In this document: piece by piece, positions 53,657-64,000 of the stretch
Position numbering within the stretch: the first letter of the stretch is position 1
How the letters are laid out: every line of letters begins with the position of its first letter
Notes under the pieces: model-generated
Seen by the model: only the letters and a program-made list of their open reading frames with translations
Database searches by the model: none
What the model was told of the DNA's origin: nothing
Translations under genes and position numbers: made by a program
Source: Eurosta solidaginis
Lineage: Eukaryota; Arthropoda; Insecta; Diptera; Tephritidae
Reading direction: 5' to 3'
Length of the DNA stretch: 64,000 nucleotides
Assembly (NCBI RefSeq): GCF_040869045.1
Contig: NW_027136968.1
Coordinates: 62,001-126,000 of the forward strand

Positions 53657-55460
53657 TTACAATGCATTAATGTTATGGTGTGGTGACATAAGGTTAACGG
53701 CCATAAGGTCAATTGGCCTTATTACCACTTCGAATGGCCATAAGTTTGATTGAGACTTTGCACACGTATCAAGGTTCGATGACAATGCTTTAATGTGATG
53801 GTGTGGTGACATAAGGTCAACGGCCATAAGGTCAATTGGCCCTATTACCACTTTGAATGGCCATAAGTTTGACTGAGACTTTGCATACGTATTAGGGACC
53901 GATGACAATGCTTTAATGTGATGGTGTGGTGACATAAGATCAACGGCCATAAGGTCAATTGGCCTTATTACCACTTTGAATGGCCATAAGTTTGATTGAG
54001 TCTTTGCACGCGAATCAAGGCTCGATAAAAAAGCATTAATGTGATGGCGTGGAGACAAAAGGTCAACGGCCATAAGGTCAATTGGCCTTATTACCACTTT
54101 GAATGCCCATAAGTTAGATTGAGACTTTGCACACGTATCAAGGCTCGATGACAATGCATTAATGTGATGGTGTGGTGACATAAGGTTAGCGGACATAAGG
54201 TCAATTGAACTTATGACCACCCCAAATGGCCATAGATTTGAAACCTTGCACATAATGCGAAAAGCGCATTCCTTTGTTAATGATAGAAGTGGATGCATTG
54301 CTCATCTACGAAAGAGCATACTGGAGCCCTTTTTAACACGCTTTTATTATCTTGACCTGTATCTATGTAACGGAATCTTTGAGCTTAATTTTCACCGGTT
54401 TCTAGAAGTCTGATTAATTTGATACTATGCATACGTATCAAGGACTGATGACAAAGCATTAATGTGATGGTGTGGTGACATAGGTTCAACGGCATAAGGT
54501 CAATTGGCTTTATTACCACTTTGAATGGCCATAAGTTTGATTGAAATTTTGCACACGTATCAAGGTTCAATGACAATGCATTAATGTGATGGTGTGGTGA
54601 CATAAGGTCAACGGCCATAAGGTCAATTGGCCTTGTTATCACTTTGAATGGCCATAAGTTTGATTGAACTTTGCACACGTATCAAGGCTAGATTAAAATG
54701 CGGTGCGGTGACATAAGGTCAACGGCCATAAGGTCAATTGGCCTTATTACCACTTCGAATGGCCATAAGTTTGATTGAGACTTTGCACACGTATCAAGGC
54801 TCGATGACAATGCATTAATGTGATGGTGTGGTGACATAGGGTCAACGGCATAAGGCAAATTGGCCTTATTACCACTTTGAATGGCCATAGGTTTGATTGA
54901 GACTTTGCACACGTATCAAGGTTCGATGACAATGCTTTAATGTGATGGTGTGGTGACATAAGGTCAACGGCCATAAGGTCAATTGGCCTTATTACCACTT
55001 TGAATGGCCATAAGTTTGATTAAGTCTTTGCACGCGAATCAAGCCTCGATGACAATGACATATGACAATGAGACTTTGCACACGTATCAAGGTTCGATGA
55101 CAATATGTGGTGTGGTGACATAAGGTCAACGGCCATAAGGTCAATTGGCCTTATTACCACTTCGAATGGCCATAAGTTTGATTGAGACTTTGCACACGTA
55201 TCAAGGCTCAATGACAATGCATTAATGTGATGGTGTGGTGACATAGGGTCAACGACATAAGGCCAATTGGCCTTATTACCACTTTGAATGGGCACAGGTT
55301 TGATTGAAACTTTGCACACGTATCAAGGTTCGATGACAATGCATTAATGTGATGGTGTGGTGACATAAGGTCAGCGGCCATAAGGTCAATTGGCCTTATT
55401 ACCACTTCGAATGGCCATAAGTTTGATTGAAAAATTGCACACGTATCAAGGCTCGATGAA
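53657..55460 (-). repeat. Segmental duplication, copy 1 of the 5.8-kb-offset pair
   Basis: Matches about 59,460-61,260 at an offset of about 5,802 (part deleted on the right-hand copy). Shared private variants include AAAAGCGCATTCC in the spacer hairpin, TTATTATCTTGACC, GATACTATGCATACG and a GACATATGACAATGAGAC insertion at about 55,057 and 60,858. Confidence 0.8.
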
Positions 55461-58400
55461 AATGCATTAAATTGACGGTGTGGTGACATAAGGTCAACGG
55501 CCATAAGGTCAATTGGTCTTATTACCACTTTTAATGGCCATAAGCATGATTGAAACTTTGCACACGTATCAAGGCTAAATGACAATGCATTAATGTGATG
55601 GTGTGGTAACATAAAGTCAATTGGCCTTATTACCTCTTTGAATGGCCATAAGTTTGATTGAAACTTTGCACACGTATCAAGGCTAGATGACAATGCATTA
55701 ATGTGATGGTGTGGTGACATAAGGTCAATTGGCCTTATTACCTCTTTGAATGGCCATAAGTTTGATTTAAATTTTGCACACATATCAAGGCCCGATGAAA
55801 ATGCAATCATGTGATGGTGGGGTAACATAAGGTTAGCGGACATAAGGTCAATTGAACTTATGACCACCCCAAATGGCCATAGATTTGAAACCTTGCACAT
55901 AATGCGAAAACCGCATTCCTTTATTAATGATAGAAGTGGATGCATGGCACATCTACGAAAGAGCATACTGGAGCCCTTTTTAACACGCTTTTATTAGCTT
56001 GACCTGTATCTATGTAACGGAATCTTTGAGCTTAATTTTCGCCGGTTTCTAGAAGTCTGACTAATTTGATACTTTGCATACGTATCAAGGACTGATGATA
56101 AAGCATTAATGTGATGGTGTGGTGACATAAGGTCAATTGGCCTTATTATCTCTTTGAATGGCCATAAGTTTGATTAAAACTTTGCACACATATCAAGGCT
56201 CGATGAAAATGCAAACATGTGATGGTGGGGTAACATAAGGTTAGCGGACATAAGGAAAACTGAACTTATGACCACCCCAAATGGCCATAGATTTGAAACC
56301 TTGCACATAATGCGAAAAACGCATTCCTTTATTAATGATAGAAGTGGATGCATTGCTCATCTACGAAAGAGCATACTGGAGCCCTTTTTAACACGCTTTT
56401 ATTAGCTTGACCTGTATCTATGTAACGGAATCTTTGGGCTTAATTTTCACCGGTTTCTAGAAGTCTGATTAATTTGAAACTTTGCACACGTATTAAGGCT
56501 CGATGACAATGCATTAATGTGATGGCGTGGTGACATAAGGTCAACGGCCATAAGGTCAATTGGCCTTATTACCACTTTGAATGGCCATAAGTTTGATTGA
56601 AACTTTGCACACGTATCAAGGCTAGATGACAATGCATTAATGTGATGGTGTGGTGACATAGGGTCAACGGCATAAGGCCAATTGGCCTTATTACCACTTT
56701 GAATGGCCATAGGTTTGATTGAGACTTTGCACACGTATCAAGGTTCGATGACAATGCATTAATGGGATGGTGTGGTGACATAAGGTCAACGGCCATAAGA
56801 TCAATTGGCCTTGTTACCACTTTGAATGGCCATAAGTTTGATTGAACTTTGCACACGTATCAAGGCTCGATGAAAATGCGGTGCGGTGACATAAGGTCAA
56901 CGGCCATAAGGTCAATTAGCCTTATTACCACTTTGAATGGCCATAAGTTTGATTGAGGCTTTGCACACGTATCAAGGTTCGATGACAATGTGTGGTGTGG
57001 TGACATAAGGTCAACGGCCATAAGGTCAATTGGCCTTATTACCACTTCGAATGGCCATAAGTTTGATTGAGACTTTGCACACGTATCAAGGCTCGATGAC
57101 AATGCATTAATGTGATGGTGCGGTGACATAGGGTCAACGGCATAAGGCCAATTGGCCTTATTACCACTTTGAATGGGCACAGGTTTGATTGAAACTTTGC
57201 ACACGTATCAAGGTTCGATGACAATGCATTAATGTGATGGTGTGGTGACATAAGGTCAACGGCCATAAGGTCAATTGGCCTTATTACCACTTCGAATGGC
57301 CATAAGTTTGATTGAGACTTTGCACACGTATCAAGGTTCGATGACAATGCTTTAGTGTGACGGTGTGGTGACATAAGGTCAACGGCCATAAGGCCAATTG
57401 GCCCTATTACCACTTTGAATGGCCATAAGTTTGACTGAGACTTTGCATACGTATTAAGGACCGATGACAATGCTTTAATGTGATGGTGTGGTGACATAAG
57501 GTCAACGGCCATAAGGTCAATTGGCCTTATTACCACTTTGAATGGCCATAAGTTTGATTGAGTCTTTGCACGCGAATCAAGGCTCGATAAAAAAGCATTA
57601 ATGTGATGGCGTGGTGACATAAGGTCAACGGCCATAAGGTCAATTGGCCTTATTACCACTTTGAATGCCCATAAGTTTGATTGAGACTTTGCACACGTAT
57701 CAAGGCTTAATGACAATGCATTAATGTGATGGTGTGGTGACATAAGGTTAGCGGACATAAGGTCAATTGAACTTATGACCACCCCAAATGGCCATAGATT
57801 TGAAACCTTGCACATAATGCGAAAAACGCATTCCTTTGTTAATGATAGAAGTGGATGCATTGCTCATCTACGAAAGAGCATACTGGAGCCCTTTTTAACA
57901 CGCTTTTATTAGCTTGACCTGTATCTATGTAACGGAATCTTTGGGCTTAATTTTCACCGGTTTCTAGAAGTCTGATTAATTTGAAACTTTGCATACGTAT
58001 CAAGGACTGATGACAAAGCATTAATGTGATGGTGTGGTGACATAGGTTCAACGGCATAAGGTCAATTGGCCTTATTACCACTTTGAATGGCCATAAGTTT
58101 GATTGAAACTTTGCACACGTATCAAGGTTCAATGACAATGCATTAATGTGATGGTGTGGTGACATAAGGTCAACGGCCATAAGGTCAATTGGCCTTGTTA
58201 CCACTTTGAATGGCCATAAGTTTGATTGAACTTTGCACACGTATCAAGGCTCGATGAAAATGCGGTGCGGTGACATAAGGTCAACGGCCATAAGGTCAAT
58301 TAACCTTATTACCACTTTGAATGGCCATAAGTTTGATTGAGACTTTGCACACGAATCAAGGTTCGATTACAATGCATTAATGTTATGGTGTGGTGACATA

Positions 58401-59459
58401 AGGTTAACGGCCATACGGTCAATTGGCCTTATTACCACTTCGAATGGCCATAAGTTTGATTGAGACTTTGCACACGTATCAAGGCTCGATGACAATGCAT
58501 TAATGTGATGGTGTGGTGACATAGGGTCAACGTCATAAGGCCAATTGGCCTTATTACCACTTTGAATGGCCATAGGTTTGATTGAGACTTTGCGCACGTA
58601 TCAAGGTTCGATGACAATGCTTTAATGTGATGGTGTGGTGACATAAGGTCAACGGCCATAAGGTCAATTGGCCTTATTACCACTTTGAATGGCCATAAGT
58701 TTGACTGAGACTTTGCACACGTGTCAAGGCTCGATGACAATGCATTAATGTGATGGTGTGGTGACATAAGGTCAACGGCCATAAGGTCAATTGGCCTTAT
58801 TACCATTTTGAATGGCCATAAGTTTGATTGAGACTTTGCACACGTATCAAGGCTCGATGAAAGTGCATAAATGTGAATGTGAGGTGACATAAGGTCAACG
58901 GCCATAAGGTCAATTGGCCTTATTACCACTTTGAATGGCCATAAGTTTGACTGAGGCTTTGCACACCTATCAAGGTTCGAAGACAATGCATTAATGTGAT
59001 GGTGTGGTGACATAAGGTCAACGGCCATAAGGTCAATTGGCCTTATTACCACTTTGAATGGCCATAAATTTGACTGAGACTTTGCACACGTGACAATGCA
59101 TTAATGTGATGGCGTGGTGACATAAGGTCAACGGGCATAAGGTCAATTGGCCTTATTACCACTTTGAATGGCCTAAGTTTGATTGAAACTTTGCACACGT
59201 ATCAAGGCTCGATGACAGTGCATTAATGTGATGGTGTGGTGATATAAGGTCAACGGCCATAAGGTCAATTGGCCTTATTACCACTTTGAATGGCCATAAG
59301 TTTGATTGAAACTTTGCACACGTATCAAGGCTCTATAAAAATGCATTAATGTGATGGTGCGGTGACATAAGGTCAACGGCCATAAGGTCAATTGGCCTTA
59401 TTACCACTTTGAATGGTCATAAGTTTGACTGAGATTTTTGCACACGTATCAAGGACTGA

Positions 59460-61260
59460 TCACAAAGCATTAATGTGATGGTGTGGTGACATAGGGTCAA
59501 CGGCATAAGGCCAATTGGTCTTATTACCACTTTGAATGGCCATAGGTTTGATTGAGAATTTGCACACGTATCAAGGTTCGATGACAATGCATTAATGTGA
59601 TGGTGTGGTGACATAAGGTCAACGGCCATAAGGTCAATTGGCCTTATTACCACTTCGAATGGCCATAAGTTTGATTGAGACTTTGCACACGTATCAAGGT
59701 TCGATGACAATGCTTTAATGTGATGGTGTGGTGACATAAGGTCAACGGCCATAAGGTCAATTGGCCCTATTACCACTTTGAATGGCCATAAGTTTGACTG
59801 AGACTTTGCATACGTATTAGGGACCGATGACAATGCTTTAATGTGATGGTGTGGTGACATAAGATCAACGGCCATAAGGTCAATTTTCCTTATTACCACT
59901 TTGAATGCCCATAAGTTTGATTGAGACTTTGCACACGTATCAAGGCTCGATGACAATGCATTAATGTGATGGTGTGGTGACATAAGGTTAGCGGACATAA
60001 GGTCAATTGAACTTATGACCACCCCAAATGGCCATAGATTTGAAACCTTGCACATAATGCGAAAAGCGCATTCCTTTGTTAATGATAGAAGTGGATGCAT
60101 TGCTCATCTACGAAAGAGCATACTGGAGCCCTTTTTAACACGCTTTTATTATCTTGACCTGTATCTATGTAACGGAATCTTTGAGCTTAATTTTCACCGG
60201 TTTCTAGAAGTCTGATTAATTTGATACTATGCATACGTATCAAGGACTGTTGACAAAGCATTAATGTGATGGTGTGGTGACATAGGTTCAACGGCATAAG
60301 GTCAATTGGCTTTATTACCACTTTGAATGGCCATAAGTTTGATTGAAACTTTGCACACGTATCAAGGTTCAATGACAATGCATTAATGTGATGGTGTGGT
60401 GACATAAGGTCAACGGCCATAAGGTCAATTGGCCTTGTTATCATTTTGAATGGCCATAAGTTTGATTGAACTTTGCACACGTATCAAGGCTAGATTAAAT
60501 GCGGTGCGGTGACATAAGGTCAACGGCCATAAGGTCAATTGGCCTTATTACCACTTCGAATGGCCATAAGTTTGATTGAGACTTTGCACACGTATCAAGG
60601 CTCGATGACAATGCATTAATGTGATGGTGTGGTGACATAGGGTCAACGGCATAAGGCCAATTGGCCTTATTACCACTTTGAATGGCCATAGGTTTGATTG
60701 AGACTTTGCACACGTATCAAGGTTCGATGACAATGCTTTAATGTGATGGTGTGGTGACATAAGGTCAACGGCCATAAGGTCAATTGGCCTTATTACCACT
60801 TTGAATGGCCATAAGTTTGATTAAGTCTTTGCACGCGAATCAAGCCTCGATGACAATGACATATGACAATGAGACTTTGCACACGTATCAAGGTTCGATG
60901 ACAATATGTGGTGTGGTGACATAAGGTCAACGGCCATAAGGTCAATTGGCCTTATTACCACTTCGAATGGCCATAAGTTTGATTGAGACTTTGCACACGT
61001 ATCTAGGCTCGATGACAATGCATTAATGTGATGGTGTGGTGACATAGGGTCAACGACATAAGGCCAATTGGCCTTATTACCACTTTGAATGGGCACAGGT
61101 TTGATTGAAACTTTGCACACGTATCAAGGTTCGATGATAATGCATTAATGTGATGGTGTGGTGACATAAGGTCAGCGGCCATAAGGTCAATTGGCCTTAT
61201 TACCACTTCGAATGGCCATAAGTTTGATTGAAACATTGCACTCGTATCAAGGCTCGATGA
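59460..61260 (-). repeat. Segmental duplication, copy 2 of the 5.8-kb-offset pair
   Basis: Partner of 53,657-55,460. Both copies carry the same spacer with a broken hairpin stem (AATGCGAAAAGCGCATT) and the same GACATATGACAATGAGAC patch, so they descend from one event later than most of the array. Confidence 0.8.
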
Positions 61261-61934
61261 AAATGCATTAAATTGAGGGTGTGGTGACATAAGGTCAACG
61301 GCCATAAGGTCAATTGGCCTTATTACCACTTTGAATGGCCATAAGGTTGATCGAGACTTTGCACACGTCTCAAGGCTCGATGACAATGCATTATTGTGAT
61401 GGCGTGGTGACATAAGGTCAACGGCCATAAGGTCAATTGGCCTTGTTACCACTTTGAATGGCCATAAGTTTGATTGAGACTTTGCACACGTATCAAGGCT
61501 CTATGACAATGCATTAATGATATGGTGTGGTGAGATAAGGTTAGCGGACATAAGGTCAATTGAACTTATGACCACCCCAAATGGCCATAGATTTGAAACC
61601 TTGCACATAATGCGAGAAACGCATTTCTTTATTAATGATAGAAGTGGATGCATGGATCATCTACGAAAGAGCATACTGGAGCCCTTTTTAACACTCTTTT
61701 ATTAGCTTGACCTGTATCTATGTAACGGAATCTTTGAGCTTAATTTTAGCCGGTTTCTAGAAGTCTGATTTATTTGAAACTTTGCATACGTATCAAGGAC
61801 TGATGACAAAGCATTAATGTGATGGTGTGGTGACATAGGTTCAACGGCATAAGGTCAATTGGCCTTATTACCACTTTGAATGGCCATAAGTTTGATTAAA
61901 ACTTTGCACACGTATCAAGGTTCGATGACAATGC

Positions 61935-62400
61935 ATTAATGTGATGGTGTGTTGACATTAGGTCAACGGCCATAAGGTCAATTGGCCTTATTACCACTTT
62001 GAATGGCCATAAGTTTGATTGAACTTTGCACACGTATCAAGGCTCGATGAAATGCGGTGCGGTGACATAAGGTCAACGGCCATAAGGTCAATTGGCCTTA
62101 TTACCACTTTGAATGGCCATAAGTTTGATTGAGACTTTGCACACGTATCAAGGTTCGATGACAATGCATTAATGTGATGGTGTGTTGACATTAGGTCAAC
62201 GGCCATAAGGTCAATTGGCCTTATTACCACTTTGAATGGCCATAAGTTTGATTGAACTTTGCACACGTATCAAGGCTCGATGAAATGCGGTGCGGTGACA
62301 TAAGGTCAACGGCCATAAGGTCAATTGGCCTTATTACCACTTTGAATGGCCATAAGTTTGATTGAGACTTTGCACACGTATCAAGACTCGATGACAATGC
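61935..62400 (-). repeat. 233-bp dimer tandem duplication
   Basis: The private variant GTGTTGACATTAGGTCAACG at 61,949 recurs at 62,182, offset 233, together with the following GAAATGCGGTGCGGTGAC short monomer. The dimer is one full and one shortened monomer. Confidence 0.8.
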
Positions 62401-62630
62401 ATTAATGTGATGGTGTGGTGACATAGGGTCAACGGCATAAGGCCAATTGGCCTTATTACCACTTTGAATGGCCACAGGTTTGATTGAAACTTTACACACG
62501 TATCAAGGTTCGATGACAATGCATTAATGTGATGGTGTGGTGACATAAGGTCAACGGCCAAAAGGTCAAATGGCCTTATTACCACTTCGAATGGCCATAA
62601 GTTTGATTGGAACTTTGCACACGTATCAAG

Positions 62631-63350
62631 GCTCTATGAAAATGCATTAATGTGATGGTGCGGTGACATAAGTTCAACGGCCATAAGGTCAACTGGCCCT
62701 ATTACCACTTTGAATGGCCATAAGTTTGAATGAGACTTTGCACACGTATTAAGGACCGATGACAATGCTTTAATATGATGGTGTGGTGACACAAGGTCAA
62801 CGGCCATAAGGTCAATTGGCCTTATTACCACTTTGAATGGCCATAAGTTTGATTGAGTCTTTGCACGCGAATCAAGGCTCGATGACAATGCATTAATGTG
62901 ATGGCGTGGTGACATAAGTGCAACGGCCATAAGGTCAATTGGCCTTATTACCACTTCGAATGGCCATAAGTTTGATTGGAACTTTGCACACGTATCAAGG
63001 CTCTATGAAAATGCATTAATGTGATGGTGCGGTGAAATAAGGTCAACGGCCATAAGGTCAACTGGCCCTATTACCACTTTGAATGGCCATAAGTTTGATT
63101 GAGACTTTGCACACGTATTAAAGACCGATGACAATGCTTTAATATGATGGTGTGGTGACACAAGGTCAACGGCCATAAGGTCAATTGGCCTTATTACCAC
63201 TTTGAATGACCATAAGTTTGATTGAGACTTTGCACACGTATCAAGGCTCGATGACAATGCATTAATGTGATGGTGTGGTGACATAAGGTTAGCGGACATA
63301 AGGTCAATTGAACTTATGACCACCCCAAATGGCTATAGATTTGAAACCTT
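62631..63350 (-). repeat. 369-bp (3-monomer) tandem duplication
   Basis: GGCTCTATGAAAATGCATTA at about 62,629 recurs about 369 bp later (3 x 123), followed in both by a GGTGCGGTGA unit, a GGTCAACTGGCCCTATTACC unit and a TTTAATATGATGG unit. Confidence 0.8.
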
Positions 63351-64000
63351 GCACATAATGCGAAAAACGCATTCGTTTATTAATGATAGAAGTGGATGCA
63401 TGGCACATCTACGAAAGAGCATACTGGAGCCCTTTTTAACACGCTTTTATTAGCTTGACCTGCATCTATGTAACGGAATCTTTGAGCTTAATTTTCACCG
63501 ATTTCTAGAAGTCTGATTAATTTGAAATTTTGCATACGTGTCAAGGACTGATGACAAAGCTTTAATGTGATGATGTGGTGACATAGGGTCAACGGCATAA
63601 GGCCAATTGGCCTTATTACCACTTTGAATGGCCATAAGTTTGATTGAAACTTTGCACACGTATCAAGGCTCGATGGCAATGCATTAATGTGATGGTGTGG
63701 TGACATAAGGTCAACGGCCATAAGGTCAATTGGCCTTATTACCACTTTTAATGGCCATAGGTTTGATTGAAACTTTGCACACGTATCAAGGCTCTATAAA
63801 AATGCATTAATGTGATGGTGCGGTGACATAAGGTCAACGGCCATAAGGTCAATTGGCCTTATTACCACTTTGAATGGCCATAAGTTTGACTGAGACTTTG
63901 CACACGTGTCAAGGCTCGATGACAATGCATTAATGTGATGGTGTGGTGACATAAGGTCAACGGCCATAAGGTCAATTGGCCTTATTACCATTTTGAATGG

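Larger units (their letters stand above)
28631..64000 (-). repeat. 123-bp satellite array, - orientation, main segment
   Basis: About 35 kb of - oriented monomers with 27 spacers. Recurrent monomer subtypes can be followed: one with AATGCGGTGCGGTGACATAA, lacking part of the ATTAATGTGATGG segment; one with AATGTGTGGTGTGGTGAC; one with GGGTCAACGGCATAAGGCC, where one C of GGCCAT is lost; one with TTTGCACGCGAATCAAGG followed by GATAAAAAAGC; and one with GGGCACAGGTTTG. Their order relative to spacers is largely conserved, giving higher-order repeats. No gene is visible, and the array runs off the right edge. Confidence 0.95.

Noticed and set aside
16521..64000. CRISPR array because of regular repeats
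   Set aside because: The whole 123-bp unit repeats with no unique spacers, repeats are degenerate, there are no cas genes, and the retroelements are eukaryotic.
1..64000. tRNA, rRNA or histone genes embedded in the repeats
   Set aside because: No cloverleaf, A/B box pair or conserved rRNA or histone sequence was recognised in the satellite or spacers; a covariance-model scan could not be run.

Overview
The window is eukaryotic repeat DNA, most probably from an insect and plausibly a fly. The evidence is a BEL/Pao LTR retrotransposon of the kind common in insects, a 5'-truncated Jockey/CR1-like LINE and a hAT-type MITE, all inserted into tens of kilobases of satellite. The species cannot be named from the sequence. 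I see no host protein gene, rRNA, tRNA or CRISPR array.

About 56 kb of the 64 kb is one satellite with a 123-bp monomer. Because 123 is 41 x 3, a stop-free frame runs from monomer to monomer, so the DNA is full of long but probably meaningless repeat 'proteins'. Runs of monomers are separated by a second repeat, a roughly 170-bp spacer with a conserved hairpin and a conserved ATG. I located 50 spacers, 19 in + orientation and 31 in - orientation. Spacer distances recur exactly (1,629 bp three times, 1,147 bp twice), which shows higher-order organisation.

Layout: 1-15,441 is satellite in + orientation and contains a 7.5-kb tandem segmental duplication (about 840-8,375 and 8,376-14,970), the second copy carrying a 921-bp deletion. 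15,442-16,520 is the LINE fragment on the - strand, lying exactly where satellite polarity flips. 16,521-22,130 is satellite in - orientation, interrupted by a 220-bp MITE at 16,621-16,840 with a perfect 8-bp target duplication. 22,131-28,630 is a full-length BEL/Pao element on the - strand with two 368-bp LTRs and a 5-bp target duplication. 28,631-64,000 is satellite in - orientation with nested duplications of 233 bp to several kb.

The BEL element is structurally complete but looks dead. Its integrase has an in-frame TAG codon and an Asn where the first catalytic Asp is expected, and its 3' LTR has lost an AATAAA hexamer that the 5' LTR keeps. The LTRs differ at 8 of 368 positions, so the insertion is not very recent.

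The features most worth a second look are the composite spacer-plus-monomer architecture, the polarity switch at the LINE, the dense AGGTCA half-sites and dyads in the monomer, and the ladder of higher-order duplications.
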